DNA of 64,000 bases. Origin: Haemophilus parainfluenzae. Its GTDB lineage: Bacteria; Pseudomonadota; Gammaproteobacteria; Enterobacterales; Pasteurellaceae. This document shows positions 20,041-29,500 of this stretch, in pieces. Within the stretch, counting starts at the first letter, position 1, and every line of letters begins with the position of its first letter. The position numbers and the translations under genes were made by a program. The notes below the pieces were generated by a model, which saw only the letters and a program-made list of their open reading frames with translations, ran no database searches and was not told where the DNA came from. The stretch lies in contig NZ_CP063121.1 in NCBI RefSeq assembly GCF_014931415.1, forward strand, positions 1,302,001-1,366,000, given 5' to 3'.

Positions 20041-21480
20041 ATGCTGACAGAATTTGGGAACTGGATTGAACAGGGATTAACATGGGTTATCGAACATTTT
20101 GATGAGCCATTATGGAATATCACCATTGTTATTTTATTAGGTGTAGGTCTATTTTTTACCATTACTACAGGGGTAGTGCAGTTACGTCTTTTCCCTACAA
20201 GTATACGTGAAATGTGGTTTGGACGTGCAGCAGAGGGAAATTCTTTAACGCCATTCCAAGCGTTTGCAACCGGGCTCGCCAGTCGAGTTGGCGTAGGTAA
20301 TATCAGTGGTGTGGCAACAGCCATTGCACTTGGTGGCGAAGGGGCAGTATTCTGGATGTGGGTAACGGCATTTATTGGGATGTCGAGTGCTTTTGCGGAA
20401 TCGACTTTAGCACAGGTATTCAAAATTCAAGATAAAGATGGTTCTTTCCGTGGTGGCCCCGCTTACTATATTACACAAGGTTTAAAATCACGTTGCTTAG
20501 CGGTAGCGTTTGCGGTATCACTTATTTTTACCTTTGGTTTTGCATTTAATTCAGTACAAGCAAACTCAATTGTGGAAGCAACCAAAAATGCTTGGAATTG
20601 GCAAGGTGAATATGTTGGTCTTGTTTTAGTGGTATTAACTGCTGTAATTATTTTCGGTGGTGTAAAACGTATTGCGACCATTTCTAGTAGCGTAGTACCG
20701 ATGATGGCACTCTTTTATTTAATTATGGCGGTAATTATCTTAGGCATGCATATTGATATGATCCCGACGGTGATAGCTAATATTTACAAAAGTGCTTTTA
20801 CTTTCCAATCAGCCGCTGGTGGTATGTTTGGTGCTTTAGTCTCCAAAGCCATGATGATGGGGATTAAACGTGGATTATTCTCCAATGAAGCGGGGATGGG
20901 CTCTGCCCCAAATGCCGCAGCAGCTGCTCATGTAAAACATCCGGTTAGCCAAGGCTTAGTGCAAATGCTTGGTGTGTTTGTGGATACCATGATCGTTTGT
21001 ACTTGTACGGCAGTAATTATTCTGCTTTCTGATAACTATGGCAGTGAAACACTGAAAAGTATTTCCTTAACGCAAAACGCATTGCGTTATCATGTTGGGG
21101 AGTTTGGCGTACACTTCTTAGCTTTCATTTTATTGCTTTTCGCTTATTCCTCTATTATCGGTAACTATGCTTACGCAGAAAGTAACATTCGCTTTATTAA
21201 AAATAAACCTTGGTTTGTATGGGCATTCCGTTTATCGGTATTATTCTTCGTTTATTTCGGTTCGGTAAAATCAGGTAATGTTGTGTGGAATTTTGCGGAT
21301 ACTGTGATGGCTGTGATGGCAATTATTAACTTAGTCGCGATCGTTTTACTTTCCCCGATTGTGTGGAAGTTAATGAAAGACTATCAACGTCAATTAAAAG
21401 CAGGAAAAGAGCCTGAATTTAAAATTGACCTCTATCCTGAAATTAAAAAACGAGTATTAGATCATCGAATTTGGAAATAA
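20041..21480 (+). CDS. sodium:alanine symporter family (AGCS) amino-acid transporter
   Basis: Inner-membrane importer coupling Na+ to uptake of alanine or glycine, of the AlsT/DagA family. The 479 residues contain about eleven membrane helices. They carry the family signature GLASRVGVGNISGVATAIAL (about 78-97), the conserved GGPAYYI (about 139-145) and FSNEAGMGSAPNAAAAA (about 279-295). Ribosome site GTGAGG lies 5-6 nt before ATG. It is isolated by terminators on both sides, so it is probably its own transcription unit. Exact substrate cannot be told from sequence. Confidence 0.92.
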   Translation: MLTEFGNWIEQGLTWVIEHFDEPLWNITIVILLGVGLFFTITTGVVQLRLFPTSIREMWFGRAAEGNSLTPFQAFATGLASRVGVGNISGVATAIALGGEGAVFWMWVTAFIGMSSAFAESTLAQVFKIQDKDGSFRGGPAYYITQGLKSRCLAVAFAVSLIFTFGFAFNSVQANSIVEATKNAWNWQGEYVGLVLVVLTAVIIFGGVKRIATISSSVVPMMALFYLIMAVIILGMHIDMIPTVIANIYKSAFTFQSAAGGMFGALVSKAMMMGIKRGLFSNEAGMGSAPNAAAAAHVKHPVSQGLVQMLGVFVDTMIVCTCTAVIILLSDNYGSETLKSISLTQNALRYHVGEFGVHFLAFILLLFAYSSIIGNYAYAESNIRFIKNKPWFVWAFRLSVLFFVYFGSVKSGNVVWNFADTVMAVMAIINLVAIVLLSPIVWKLMKDYQRQLKAGKEPEFKIDLYPEIKKRVLDHRIWK

Positions 21481-21497
21481 ATTTTGATGGAATATGA

Positions 21498-21522
21498 AAA
21501 AGGCGGGGAGTCCCGCCTTTAT
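21498..21522. terminator. terminator between convergent AGCS gene and bcr
   Basis: AAAGGCGGG / CCCGCCTTT stem around a short GAGT loop, with A and T tracts on either side. A single USS (GACCGCACTT) lies a little further on, at about 21546. Confidence 0.85.
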
Positions 21523-21554
21523 TGTTTTAAATTGATCTGAAAATTGACCGCACT

Positions 21555-22745
21555 TTATCGTTCATTTCGATAAGTCAGGAAGTAATAAGAGAGGGCTGAA
21601 ATGACCACGCAAGCTGTCATTGTATAGAGCATTGGTGCCGCGGTTTCCATTTTAAAACTCGCTACCAAGGAGCCCATTACCGCGCCGACACCAAAACGTA
21701 CACTTCCCATTAATGAATTTGCGGTACCCGCCATCGTTGGGAATTTCTCTAGAATAGAGGCTGTGGCATTGGAGGAGATTAATGGATTTTGTCCAACAAA
21801 AAAGGCCACACCAATTGCCATTGGCCAAAAACCGAAATCAAAAAGCGCGGTTAAAAATAACCAAATTCCGGATATGAATTGTACTGCAATACCAATTCGT
21901 AACATGGTTTCAGCACCTAATTTCAATACAAATTTCCCATTGAGGTAAGAAGCCGTTGTCATGATGGCAATATTGATCATAAAGAAATAACCGAATTCAT
22001 CGACAGGGATGCCATAAATACCGATATAGACAATAGAGCCTGCTGTGACGAAAGCAAATAAACCGCCAAATCCAAAAGAGGCGGCCGCCATATAACCTAA
22101 CACTTCTTTTTGTTTTGAAAGCATCATAAAGTTACGAGCAATGATATTTAGGCGTAGTGGAATACGATTTTCTTGCTTATGGGTTTCAGGAATAATGAAA
22201 AAGACGAGTAATGCTGCAAGAAATCCCATCGTACCAATCACATAAAAAATCATGTGCCAGTGGAAATACTTCACAATATATCCGCCAATCACAGGTGCAA
22301 CAAGCGGCGCGATCATAAAGACAAGCGTGATGGTGGACATGACTCGAGAGAGTTGATCCTTGCTAAATAAATCCCGTAATAACGCCCCTGAAAGCACCAC
22401 AGGCGCAGCACCAAAGAAACCTTGAATGAAACGCAGTGCAGTGAAGCTACCAATAGAATGGATGCCCGTTAAAATAATAGCCGTGATAGCCCCAATAATG
22501 ACACCTAATAAAATAATGGGTTTGCGACCAAAACTATCGCCAAAGGGCCCCCAGAATAATTGCCCTGCTGCCATGCCGTAAGCAAAGAATGTCAGCGTGT
22601 GCTGAACTTGCTCTGAGTTGATATTTAAGTCTTCAGCAATATTTAAAAAGGACGGAATATACATATCCACGCCCAAAGGCGGTAGCATCGAGAGGATGCC
22701 GAGCGTGGCAATAAAGATAAAAGTAGGTTTAATATTTTGGCTCAT
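21555..22745 (-). CDS. bcr: Bcr/CflA family multidrug efflux transporter
   Basis: MFS proton antiporter with twelve membrane helices, 396 residues. The DHA1 motif A GPFGDSFGRKPIILLG (about 66-81), the motif at the start of helix 1 (PPLGVDMYIPSF) and motif C-like GGYIV are visible. The family exports bicyclomycin, chloramphenicol or sulfonamides; the real substrate here is unknown. It begins 1 nt after the end of rsuA, so it is read with rsuA and the DUF1919 gene as one leftward operon. Confidence 0.9.
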   Translation of the reverse strand: MSQNIKPTFIFIATLGILSMLPPLGVDMYIPSFLNIAEDLNINSEQVQHTLTFFAYGMAAGQLFWGPFGDSFGRKPIILLGVIIGAITAIILTGIHSIGSFTALRFIQGFFGAAPVVLSGALLRDLFSKDQLSRVMSTITLVFMIAPLVAPVIGGYIVKYFHWHMIFYVIGTMGFLAALLVFFIIPETHKQENRIPLRLNIIARNFMMLSKQKEVLGYMAAASFGFGGLFAFVTAGSIVYIGIYGIPVDEFGYFFMINIAIMTTASYLNGKFVLKLGAETMLRIGIAVQFISGIWLFLTALFDFGFWPMAIGVAFFVGQNPLISSNATASILEKFPTMAGTANSLMGSVRFGVGAVMGSLVASFKMETAAPMLYTMTACVVISALSYYFLTYRNER

Positions 22746-22746
22746 A

Positions 22747-23445
22747 TTATTTCACTAAATTGTCGATTTCTTCCTGAGTGAGTGGACGAAATTCGCCTTC
22801 TTCTAAGCTTTCATCTAATTCAACGTTACCTATTCTCCAACGGTGTAGCGCAACGACTTTATTACCAAGTGCAGCAAACATTCGTTTCACTTGATGATAG
22901 CGCCCTTCAGAGATAGTCAGATTCACGTTGTAATCATCTAATACTTCTAATTTCGCCGGCTTAGTGGGTTCTTTTTCACCACGTAGCAGAATGCCTTCTT
23001 CACAGGCTGAAGCATAATGGTTTTCAATTGGATCGGCTAAAGTGACTAAATAGGTTTTTTCACATTGATGTTTTGGTGAAGTTATACGATGTGACCATTG
23101 ACCATCATCCGTTAATAGCACGAGTCCCGTGGTATCCACATCTAATCGTCCAGCGCTGTGTAACTTGCCAGAAAGAGGTGGTTCAAAGAACTGATAAATG
23201 GTTAGGTAGTCACCGTCATCGTGTGAGCAAACGTAGCCCTGTGGCTTATGTAACATAAAATATTGCCCTTCTTCTACCCAAGGCAACAATTCATCTTCAA
23301 AATAAATTTTATCTTCTTGGTTAACTTTGTTCGCACCATTTTTCACAATTTCACCATTAATTTTGACCGCACTTTGGCGAATAGCTTTGGTAGCTTGTGA
23401 ACGGGTTAAACCTGTATTCTCGGCAATAAATTTATCTAGTCGCAT
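22747..23445 (-). CDS. rsuA: 16S rRNA pseudouridine(516) synthase
   Basis: Isomerises U516 of 16S rRNA. The 232-residue protein has an N-terminal S4 RNA-binding domain (MRLDKFIAENTGLTRSQATK) and the RsuA/RluB catalytic motif GRLDVDTTGLVLLTDDG (about 98-114) with the catalytic Asp. Length is standard. It is the middle gene of a leftward operon, 9 nt after the DUF1919 gene and 1 nt before bcr. An uptake sequence is embedded in its N-terminal part. Confidence 0.94.
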   Translation of the reverse strand: MRLDKFIAENTGLTRSQATKAIRQSAVKINGEIVKNGANKVNQEDKIYFEDELLPWVEEGQYFMLHKPQGYVCSHDDGDYLTIYQFFEPPLSGKLHSAGRLDVDTTGLVLLTDDGQWSHRITSPKHQCEKTYLVTLADPIENHYASACEEGILLRGEKEPTKPAKLEVLDDYNVNLTISEGRYHQVKRMFAALGNKVVALHRWRIGNVELDESLEEGEFRPLTQEEIDNLVK

Positions 23446-23454
23446 CGTAAACTC

Positions 23455-24084
23455 TTATTTTTGATTGAACCAGCTGACGTAATCAAACTGGTCGTAATAT
23501 TTTTCGCCATTCCAACCGGAAAAAGTAAATAAATCGCCCACTTCGCTTTCGTTTTCAAAGCCTTTAATGTAGAAAGCGGATTTTAATTCAGGATATGGCT
23601 TGTGGGTAAAGACGACTTTGTTTGGATAAGGCAAGTTATCGAAGGCTTGCAAGTCTTCATATTTTGCACCTTTTCCACCATCTTTATCTGTCATCATAAT
23701 AAACAAATTATCGAGATCTAAACGCTGTGAGCGAGCTTCCCACTTTTCCCGAGCCTCTTGTTCGGAGTGGTAGTGCATAAAGTGCACTTTAAGATCACCT
23801 AATAGACCAACTGGGTACGGTTTTTCTGTTTGTATAAATTGAAGCGGTTGTGCTTGATAGAATGTGATGTTCTGTAGATAGCGAACAAAATCGCTAGGGT
23901 CTAAATAAAGGTTAACAAACGGAGAATTAAAAGGCTGATTGAGGTCGTGCAAAATAAATGCACCGACACAGTTTGCAGAAATCACTGACATACCTTGGTT
24001 GGTTAACCGTTTTTGAAAGGTTTTGTTAATCGCTTTCCGTTGTAATTTATTGATGGCACTTCTAAATTTAGAAAACAAACTCAT
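23455..24084 (-). CDS. DUF1919 family protein, putative surface-polysaccharide related
   Basis: A 209-residue soluble protein without signal peptide, whose features match DUF1919: an N-terminal basic helix, then ISANCVGAFILHDLNQPFNSP and LYLDPSDFVRYLQN, and a C-terminal KVVFTHKPYP. The family is often found in exopolysaccharide or capsule loci and as an H. influenzae orthologue, but no enzymatic activity is established that I know of. It is the first gene of the operon with rsuA and bcr. The 200 nt upstream, shared with the divergent malic-enzyme gene, contain the promoter. Confidence 0.8.
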   Translation of the reverse strand: MSLFSKFRSAINKLQRKAINKTFQKRLTNQGMSVISANCVGAFILHDLNQPFNSPFVNLYLDPSDFVRYLQNITFYQAQPLQFIQTEKPYPVGLLGDLKVHFMHYHSEQEAREKWEARSQRLDLDNLFIMMTDKDGGKGAKYEDLQAFDNLPYPNKVVFTHKPYPELKSAFYIKGFENESEVGDLFTFSGWNGEKYYDQFDYVSWFNQK

Positions 24085-24285
24085 TATTTACATCCTGCAT
24101 GTTTTTTTGCGACATAGTAACGTTTTTGGCTCAAAATGTGAAGAAAAGACAAAAAGCGCGGTCGATTTCACTCATATTTTGTGATCATTTTGTAAAATTT
24201 TTGCGGTATATCACAAATTTCTCTAAAAAAGAGAGTATAATGGCGCAAATTTTATTTAGCCTAAGTGAAAATGGAGTATTTTTAT

Positions 24286-25560
24286 ATGAGCGAACAATTA
24301 CGCCAAGCCGCATTAGATTTTCATGAATTCCCAATTCCGGGGAAAATTGCCGTTACCCCAACCAAATCGCTAGAAACCCAACATGATTTAGCCCTTGCTT
24401 ATTCTCCAGGTGTTGCAGAGCCTTGCTTAGAAATTGAAAAAGATCCTTCTGCTGCAAGCCGTTATACCGCTCGCGCTAACTTGGTTGCTGTGATTTCAAA
24501 TGGTACTGCCGTATTAGGTTTAGGAAATATTGGTGCACTCGCCTCAAAACCTGTTATGGAAGGGAAAGGGGTATTGTTCAAAAAATTTGCCGGCATCAAT
24601 GTATTTGATATTGAAATCAATGAACATGATCCAGATAAATTAATCGATATCATCGCTTCACTAGAGCCAACGTTTGGTGGCATTAACCTTGAAGATATCA
24701 AAGCACCGGAATGTTTCCACATTGAAAAAGCGTTGCGTGAACGTATGGGAATTCCGGTATTCCATGATGACCAACACGGTACAGCCATTATCGTCGGTGC
24801 GGCTGCATTAAATGGTTTAGAAATTATTGGAAAAAATATCGCAGATGTTCGCTTAGTAGTAAATGGTGCTGGTGCTTCTGCTATTGCTTGTACTAACTTG
24901 CTTCGTGCATTAGGCTTCAAAAAAGAAAATATCACCATGTGTGACTCTAAAGGTGTGATTTTCAAAGGCCGTGGCGATAACATGGATGAAACCAAACAAT
25001 TCTACGCCATTGAAGATAATGGTTGGCGCACATTAGCGGATGCCGTTAAGGGAGCCGATGTGTTCTTAGGTTGCTCTAAAGCAGGTGCATTAAAACCTGA
25101 AATGGTGAAAACCATGGCAGAAAATCCATTAATTCTTGCATTAGCTAACCCAGTACCTGAAATTACCCCAGATGAAGCGAAAGCAGTACGTCCGGATGCG
25201 ATTGTTTGTACTGGCCGTTCAGACTTTCCAAACCAAGTTAATAATGTACTTTGTTTCCCATTCTTATTCCGTGGTGCTTTAGATGTGGGTGCAACAGCGA
25301 TTAATGAGGAAATGAAATTAGCGGCTTCTCATGCAATTGCAAGTCTTGCGAAAGAACCAGTTCCGTTAGAAATTATTGCTAATTATGGTGCGTTATCTTT
25401 TGGACCTGATTATGTGATTCCAACACCATTTGATCCACGCTTATTGTTTACTGTCTCTTCTGCGGTAGCGAAAAAAGCGATGGAAACAGGTGTAGCAACT
25501 CGTCCAATTACAGATTGGGCAGCTTATGAAAAACAATTAAAAGCATTGGTTGCAGCTTAA
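24286..25560 (+). CDS. NADP-dependent malic enzyme, single-domain form
   Basis: Oxidative decarboxylation of malate to pyruvate with NAD(P) reduction. I choose the ATG at 24286 ([19 protein letters not shown] 9 nt upstream) over the GTG at 24265, giving 424 residues. Motifs include the substrate region YSPGVAEPC, metal-site HDDQHGTA (about 156-163), and the nucleotide-binding [12 protein letters not shown] (about 188-199). It ends directly after the malic-enzyme fold, lacking the C-terminal phosphotransacetylase-like half of E. coli MaeB (about 760 residues). A USS-pair terminator follows at once, so this looks natural rather than a frameshift. The specific coenzyme is inferred. Confidence 0.9.
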   Translation: MSEQLRQAALDFHEFPIPGKIAVTPTKSLETQHDLALAYSPGVAEPCLEIEKDPSAASRYTARANLVAVISNGTAVLGLGNIGALASKPVMEGKGVLFKKFAGINVFDIEINEHDPDKLIDIIASLEPTFGGINLEDIKAPECFHIEKALRERMGIPVFHDDQHGTAIIVGAAALNGLEIIGKNIADVRLVVNGAGASAIACTNLLRALGFKKENITMCDSKGVIFKGRGDNMDETKQFYAIEDNGWRTLADAVKGADVFLGCSKAGALKPEMVKTMAENPLILALANPVPEITPDEAKAVRPDAIVCTGRSDFPNQVNNVLCFPFLFRGALDVGATAINEEMKLAASHAIASLAKEPVPLEIIANYGALSFGPDYVIPTPFDPRLLFTVSSAVAKKAMETGVATRPITDWAAYEKQLKALVAA

Positions 25561-25571
25561 TCTTTCTCTTC

Positions 25572-25620
25572 CAAAGTGCGGTCAAAAATGATGATATTTT
25601 TAACCGCACTTTGTGTTTTT
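25572..25620 (+). terminator. USS-pair terminator of the malic enzyme gene
   Basis: AAAGTGCGGTCAAAAAT pairs with ATTTTTAACCGCACTTT (one mismatch) around a short loop, followed by TGTGTTTTTTT. Confidence 0.85.
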
Positions 25621-25694
25621 TTATCTGTCTATGGAAGGAATGGCACATTCACGTGCTTTAAATTAATCAGAGGGTAGCGATACCTTCAGGACTT

Positions 25695-27632
25695 ATGAGT
25701 GTCAAAATGAAACAAACACGTTCTCCTTTATATCCTATTTTTCTCTTCGTCATCATTAATCTGATCATTTTCACCTTGTCTCGTCTTGGGCTTGCGATTT
25801 GGCAGGCAGACCGTGTCTCTGCGGTAGCGGGCTGGGGGCAATTATTCTTACAAGGCTTGCGTATGGATATCGTGGCTTTGTGTTATTTATTTGGTTTGCC
25901 TGCATTATTTACGGTGTTATTTCATAATAGCCGTATTTGGAAAATGATTTTACGCATTTGGCTCACTCTAGGTAGTGTGTTTATTCTATTTATGGAATTG
26001 GCTACGCCTGCATTTATCGAAACCTATGATTTCCGTCCAAACCGTCTCTTTATCGAATATCTAATTTATCCGAAAGAAGTCTTTTCAATGTTGATGGAAG
26101 GCCATTTAACTGCAGTCATTTTTAGCCTTATTTTTACCGTTACAGCTTTCTTCTGTTATTGGAAGCTATCTGGTTATGCGGTGAAAAATTTACGCCCAAT
26201 GAGTTGGAAATTACGTCCTATTGTCGCATTGCTTGTGATTGCAGTTGCTTTTTTAGGGGCGCGTTCTAGTTTTCAGCACCGTGGTGTGAATCCTGCAATG
26301 GTGGCTTTTTCCTCTGATGGTTTAGTGAATTCGCTTGTGTTGAATTCAGGTTACTCCGTTCTTTATGCTGCCCAACAATTTAAAGACGAAGGGGCATCTT
26401 CTGAAGCCTATGGCAAAATGGATACCGATGAAATGTTGCGTATTGTCAAAGCAAGCCGTGGCCGTCCTGAAAGTGATTATATTTCAGAGAAGATTCCAAC
26501 CTTAACGAAAAACCAAGCCACTTACCAAGGTAAACCGAAAAATATCGTCATTATTTTGGAAGAAAGTTTTGGTGCGCAATTTGTGGGTACGTTAGGCGGA
26601 AAACCACTTTCCCCCGAATTTGATAAATTAGCCAAAGAAGGCTGGTTATTTGAAAATCTTTATGCGACAGGTACGCGTTCTGTACGTGGTATTGAAGCTA
26701 CTACAGCAGGTTTCACACCCACTCCAGCACGTGCGGTAGTGAAATTAAATAACAGTCAAAGTGGTTTCTTTACCATTGCAGATTTACTTGCTAAACAAGG
26801 TTATAACACTTCCTTCATTTATGGTGGTGAAAAGCACTTTGATAACATGGCAAGCTTCTTCTATGGTAACGGCTTCCAAAATATTATCGATCAAAAGGAT
26901 TATCAAAATCCGAAATTTACTGCGACTTGGGGCGTGAGTGATGAGGACTTATTTGATAAAGCGAACGAAACCTTTACCCAATTACAGAATGAAGGAAAAC
27001 CATTCTTTAGCTTAGTGTTCAGTTCAAGCAATCACGATCCTTTTGAATTTCCTGATGGCAAAATTGAGCTTTACGAACAACCGAAAGCAACCCGTAATAA
27101 CAGCGCAAAATATGCGGATTATGCCATTGGTTATTTTTTCAAATTAGCGAAACAATCTAATTATTGGAAAGATACCGTGTTCTTGGTGATTGCAGACCAT
27201 GATTCCCGTGCAGCGGGTGCAAGCTTAGTACCAATTAAGCATTTCCATATTCCAGCGTTAATTTTAGGGGATAATGTAGAGCCACGCCGAGATAGTCGTT
27301 TAGTGAGCCAAATTGATATGCCGACAACCTTGCTTTCTATTGCGGGTGTAAGTGGTAATTATCCGATGATTGGCTTTGATTTAACGAAAGATGTGAATCC
27401 AGATCGTGCTTTTATGCAATTCGATCAAACTCAAGCGTTAATGAAAGGTAATCATGATGTCGTTATCCAAACACCAAATAGCAAAGCAAAAGGCTATGTT
27501 TACGATAAGGAAAAAGACACATTAACTGAAAAAGAAGTGCCGGAAGAAATGAAAAAAGAAGCCTTGGCACATGCTTTACTTGGCAGCTATTTGTATAAAA
27601 ACCGTTTATATAAAGGCAGTGAAGAGAAATAA
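25695..27632 (+). CDS. LTA synthase family phosphotransferase (sulfatase fold), inner membrane
   Basis: A 645-residue protein with about five N-terminal membrane helices (to roughly 195) and a periplasmic alkaline-phosphatase/sulfatase-fold domain. Catalytic and metal-site elements of the LtaS family are visible: Glu in ILEESFG (about 289-295), the nucleophile Thr in TGTRSVRG (about 327-334) and ADHDSR near 505. The family transfers phosphoglycerol or phosphoethanolamine to glycans or lipids; in Haemophilus the substrate is not clear to me. Start at ATG 25695 has AGGA 5 nt upstream; a second ATG at 25707 is possible. It is alone in its direction, followed by a bidirectional terminator shared with ytfE. 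Confidence 0.88.
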   Translation: MSVKMKQTRSPLYPIFLFVIINLIIFTLSRLGLAIWQADRVSAVAGWGQLFLQGLRMDIVALCYLFGLPALFTVLFHNSRIWKMILRIWLTLGSVFILFMELATPAFIETYDFRPNRLFIEYLIYPKEVFSMLMEGHLTAVIFSLIFTVTAFFCYWKLSGYAVKNLRPMSWKLRPIVALLVIAVAFLGARSSFQHRGVNPAMVAFSSDGLVNSLVLNSGYSVLYAAQQFKDEGASSEAYGKMDTDEMLRIVKASRGRPESDYISEKIPTLTKNQATYQGKPKNIVIILEESFGAQFVGTLGGKPLSPEFDKLAKEGWLFENLYATGTRSVRGIEATTAGFTPTPARAVVKLNNSQSGFFTIADLLAKQGYNTSFIYGGEKHFDNMASFFYGNGFQNIIDQKDYQNPKFTATWGVSDEDLFDKANETFTQLQNEGKPFFSLVFSSSNHDPFEFPDGKIELYEQPKATRNNSAKYADYAIGYFFKLAKQSNYWKDTVFLVIADHDSRAAGASLVPIKHFHIPALILGDNVEPRRDSRLVSQIDMPTTLLSIAGVSGNYPMIGFDLTKDVNPDRAFMQFDQTQALMKGNHDVVIQTPNSKAKGYVYDKEKDTLTEKEVPEEMKKEALAHALLGSYLYKNRLYKGSEEK

Positions 27633-27657
27633 AGTGCGGTCAGTTTTAGGCTAATTT

Positions 27658-27687
27658 TAAAGGGCGAATAATTTCGCCCTTTTCTTT
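27658..27687. terminator. bidirectional terminator between the LtaS-like gene and ytfE
   Basis: AAAGGGCGAA / TTCGCCCTTT, 10-bp stem, loop TAAT. T tracts follow on both strands. A USS (AAAGTGCGGTCAG) lies directly upstream at 27632. Confidence 0.88.
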
Positions 27688-27700
27688 ATATGATTTTCGC

Positions 27701-28375
27701 TTAGTGATTTTCAGCAATAACACGTGGGAATAAAATATTATTTTCACGATGAATATGCATCATTAAATCGTCTGCAAATTCTTGAATACCACTGTAAAGT
27801 GCTCGCCATGTATTGCAAGCATCTGCTGGAGGCGTCATATTATTTGTTAATGATTTCAATACATCTAAATGTTCGCCGTGTTCTGCATGTTCCATTTCCA
27901 TCATACGAATTGGCATTTGCGCCATCATATAATTACCAGCTTTGATCATTGGGAAAAGCACGTGCTCTTCTTTCATCATATGGTTGCTTAAATCTTCATA
28001 GACATTACGTAATTCAGCTGCGACACCAATCGGACAATCATCGCGATCGCCATGAACACTTTCTACGCGATCCGCTAACACGATTAATTCTTGAAGCTGT
28101 TCACGGTGACGTTGATGGTAGCGAACTAAAATATGATCGATAATTTCAGGATAAGTTGCATTAACCCAATATTCTTCAGGGTTTTCTGCTTTGCTGTTTT
28201 GAAGCTCGGTTAAGCGCGTTTCAATTTCTGCTAAATTTAATCCTTTTTCTGCTGCTGCGTTTGCGAGTGTATCGGAACCACCACAGCAGAAATCCAAATC
28301 ATATTCACGAAGTAGAGAAGTTGAGCCGGGTACACTGACTGCGATTTCACTTAATTTTTTATTTCCAAAAGACAT
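27701..28375 (-). CDS. ytfE: iron-sulfur cluster repair di-iron protein (RIC)
   Basis: Repairs Fe-S clusters damaged by nitric oxide or peroxide. The 224-residue cytoplasmic protein starts with the ScdA-type N-terminal domain containing DLDFCCGG (about 26-33). A hemerythrin-like four-helix bundle follows with di-iron ligands in YHQRHREQL, HMMKEEHVLFPM, HAEHGEHL and HIHRENNILFPRV. In a strain that also carries nitrite reductase making NO, this gene has an obvious protective role. An FNR/NsrR-type palindrome about 90 nt upstream suggests anaerobic or NO-dependent control. Confidence 0.94.
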   Translation of the reverse strand: MSFGNKKLSEIAVSVPGSTSLLREYDLDFCCGGSDTLANAAAEKGLNLAEIETRLTELQNSKAENPEEYWVNATYPEIIDHILVRYHQRHREQLQELIVLADRVESVHGDRDDCPIGVAAELRNVYEDLSNHMMKEEHVLFPMIKAGNYMMAQMPIRMMEMEHAEHGEHLDVLKSLTNNMTPPADACNTWRALYSGIQEFADDLMMHIHRENNILFPRVIAENH

Positions 28376-28465
28376 AATGAATCTCCTTATTGATGAGGTA
28401 GAGTTAAAAGTTGAGTGAAATACTAAGATAATAAATTAAAAATGCAACGGTTTTTTTAGCAAAGT

Positions 28466-28479
28466 ATGATTTAAATCAA
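28466..28479. promoter_or_regulatory. FNR-type palindrome upstream of ytfE
   Basis: ATGATTTAAATCAA matches the FNR box TTGATNNNNATCAA at 9 of 10 fixed positions. It lies 91 nt before the ytfE start and 111 nt before the divergent EEP gene, so it may act on either. It could also be read by CRP/FNR relatives. Confidence 0.55.
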
Positions 28480-28589
28480 AGCAAAAAGTTAAAGTTACCT
28501 TGTTGTAGGTAGGTATTGATGAGTATTAAAAGTGAAAGTTGCATTGCTTTGATGAGGTGCTATTATTCGAGTATAGAGAGAGGATCATC

Positions 28590-29441
28590 ATGAAGCGAAT
28601 TTATCGATTTTTAGCTGTTGGATTACTATTGCTGATTTTAGGTGGCGGCTATTTATTTGCGAATTTAACAATTTTTAAACGTACATTTATCCAATTAAAT
28701 ACGTCACAAAAAGTCAATTATATTCCTTTTGAAAGCAAGTTAAATATGCAATGTGACAAGGCTGATAACTCAGTGGCTAAATTAGCCTCTTCACATTTTC
28801 GTTTGGTCAATTGGAATATGCATAAAGGGCAAGATAAGGGGTGGCAAGAAGATTTAGCGCGATTGTCTAATCAGGCTGATTTTGTGTTATTGCAAGAGGC
28901 GACGCAGCATCAAAATTTAAGTACATTTTCGACCGCACTTTTTGTGTCCTCTTTTTCTTTTAAAGATCTCTTATCCGGTGTCAAGACATTTACCCAAACA
29001 CAGCCAGAATGGTATTGCGGTGGTGGCGTAGCTGAACCATTAATACAAATACCTAAAGTGGCTAGTGTGATGAGTTTTCCGTTAGAAAAAGGCAATAGCT
29101 TGCTACTGATTAATATGCATTTGATTAATTTTGAATGGGGAATTTCCACTTATCAAACCCAATTAGAGCAGCTCTTTTTCTTTGTTGAAAATCATCAAGG
29201 TCCCATCATCATGTCTGGTGATTTTAATGCATGGAATGAAACTCGTCTTAATTTAGTGAATAATCTGATGAAAAAATATGGCTTAGATTCTGTGGTACTC
29301 TCTCAAGATGAGCGGGTTAGATTTTTAGGTTATCCACTGGATTATATTTTTACGCGAGGCGTAAAAGTGATAAGTGCGACATCAGAAGTGGTTACTTCAT
29401 CAGATCATAATCCATTACTGATGGAATTCGAATTGGAATAA
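28590..29441 (+). CDS. membrane-anchored endonuclease/exonuclease/phosphatase (EEP) family protein, YafD-like
   Basis: I start at ATG 28590 (GAGAGGA ribosome site), giving 283 residues; the longer frame from 28539 lacks a ribosome site. One N-terminal membrane helix (about 5-27) is followed by an EEP domain with LVNWNMHKGQ, LLQEAT, MSGDFNAWNETR and SSDHNPLLME. These supply the Mg-binding Asn/Glu/Asp and catalytic His residues of the DNase I fold. The topology places the domain outside the cytoplasm. The E. coli relative YafD is poorly characterised; substrate unknown. It is divergent from ytfE. Confidence 0.82.
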   Translation: MKRIYRFLAVGLLLLILGGGYLFANLTIFKRTFIQLNTSQKVNYIPFESKLNMQCDKADNSVAKLASSHFRLVNWNMHKGQDKGWQEDLARLSNQADFVLLQEATQHQNLSTFSTALFVSSFSFKDLLSGVKTFTQTQPEWYCGGGVAEPLIQIPKVASVMSFPLEKGNSLLLINMHLINFEWGISTYQTQLEQLFFFVENHQGPIIMSGDFNAWNETRLNLVNNLMKKYGLDSVVLSQDERVRFLGYPLDYIFTRGVKVISATSEVVTSSDHNPLLMEFELE

Positions 29442-29468
29442 AGTGTGGTCAGATTTTTAGAAAAATTT

Positions 29469-29491
29469 AGGGCTAACGTAATGTTAGCCCT
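29469..29491. terminator. bidirectional terminator between the EEP gene and pepA
   Basis: AGGGCTAAC / GTTAGCCCT, 9-bp perfect stem, loop GTAAT. The minus strand runs into AAATTTTT after the stem, so it best serves pepA. Confidence 0.8.
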
Positions 29492-29500
29492 ATGTATTAA

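Noticed and set aside
24085..24285. CRP-like half-sites (TGTGATCATTTTGTAA and TATATCACA) between the DUF1919 gene and the malic enzyme gene
   Set aside because: Only one arm of each fits the consensus and spacing is wrong for one palindrome; too weak to list.
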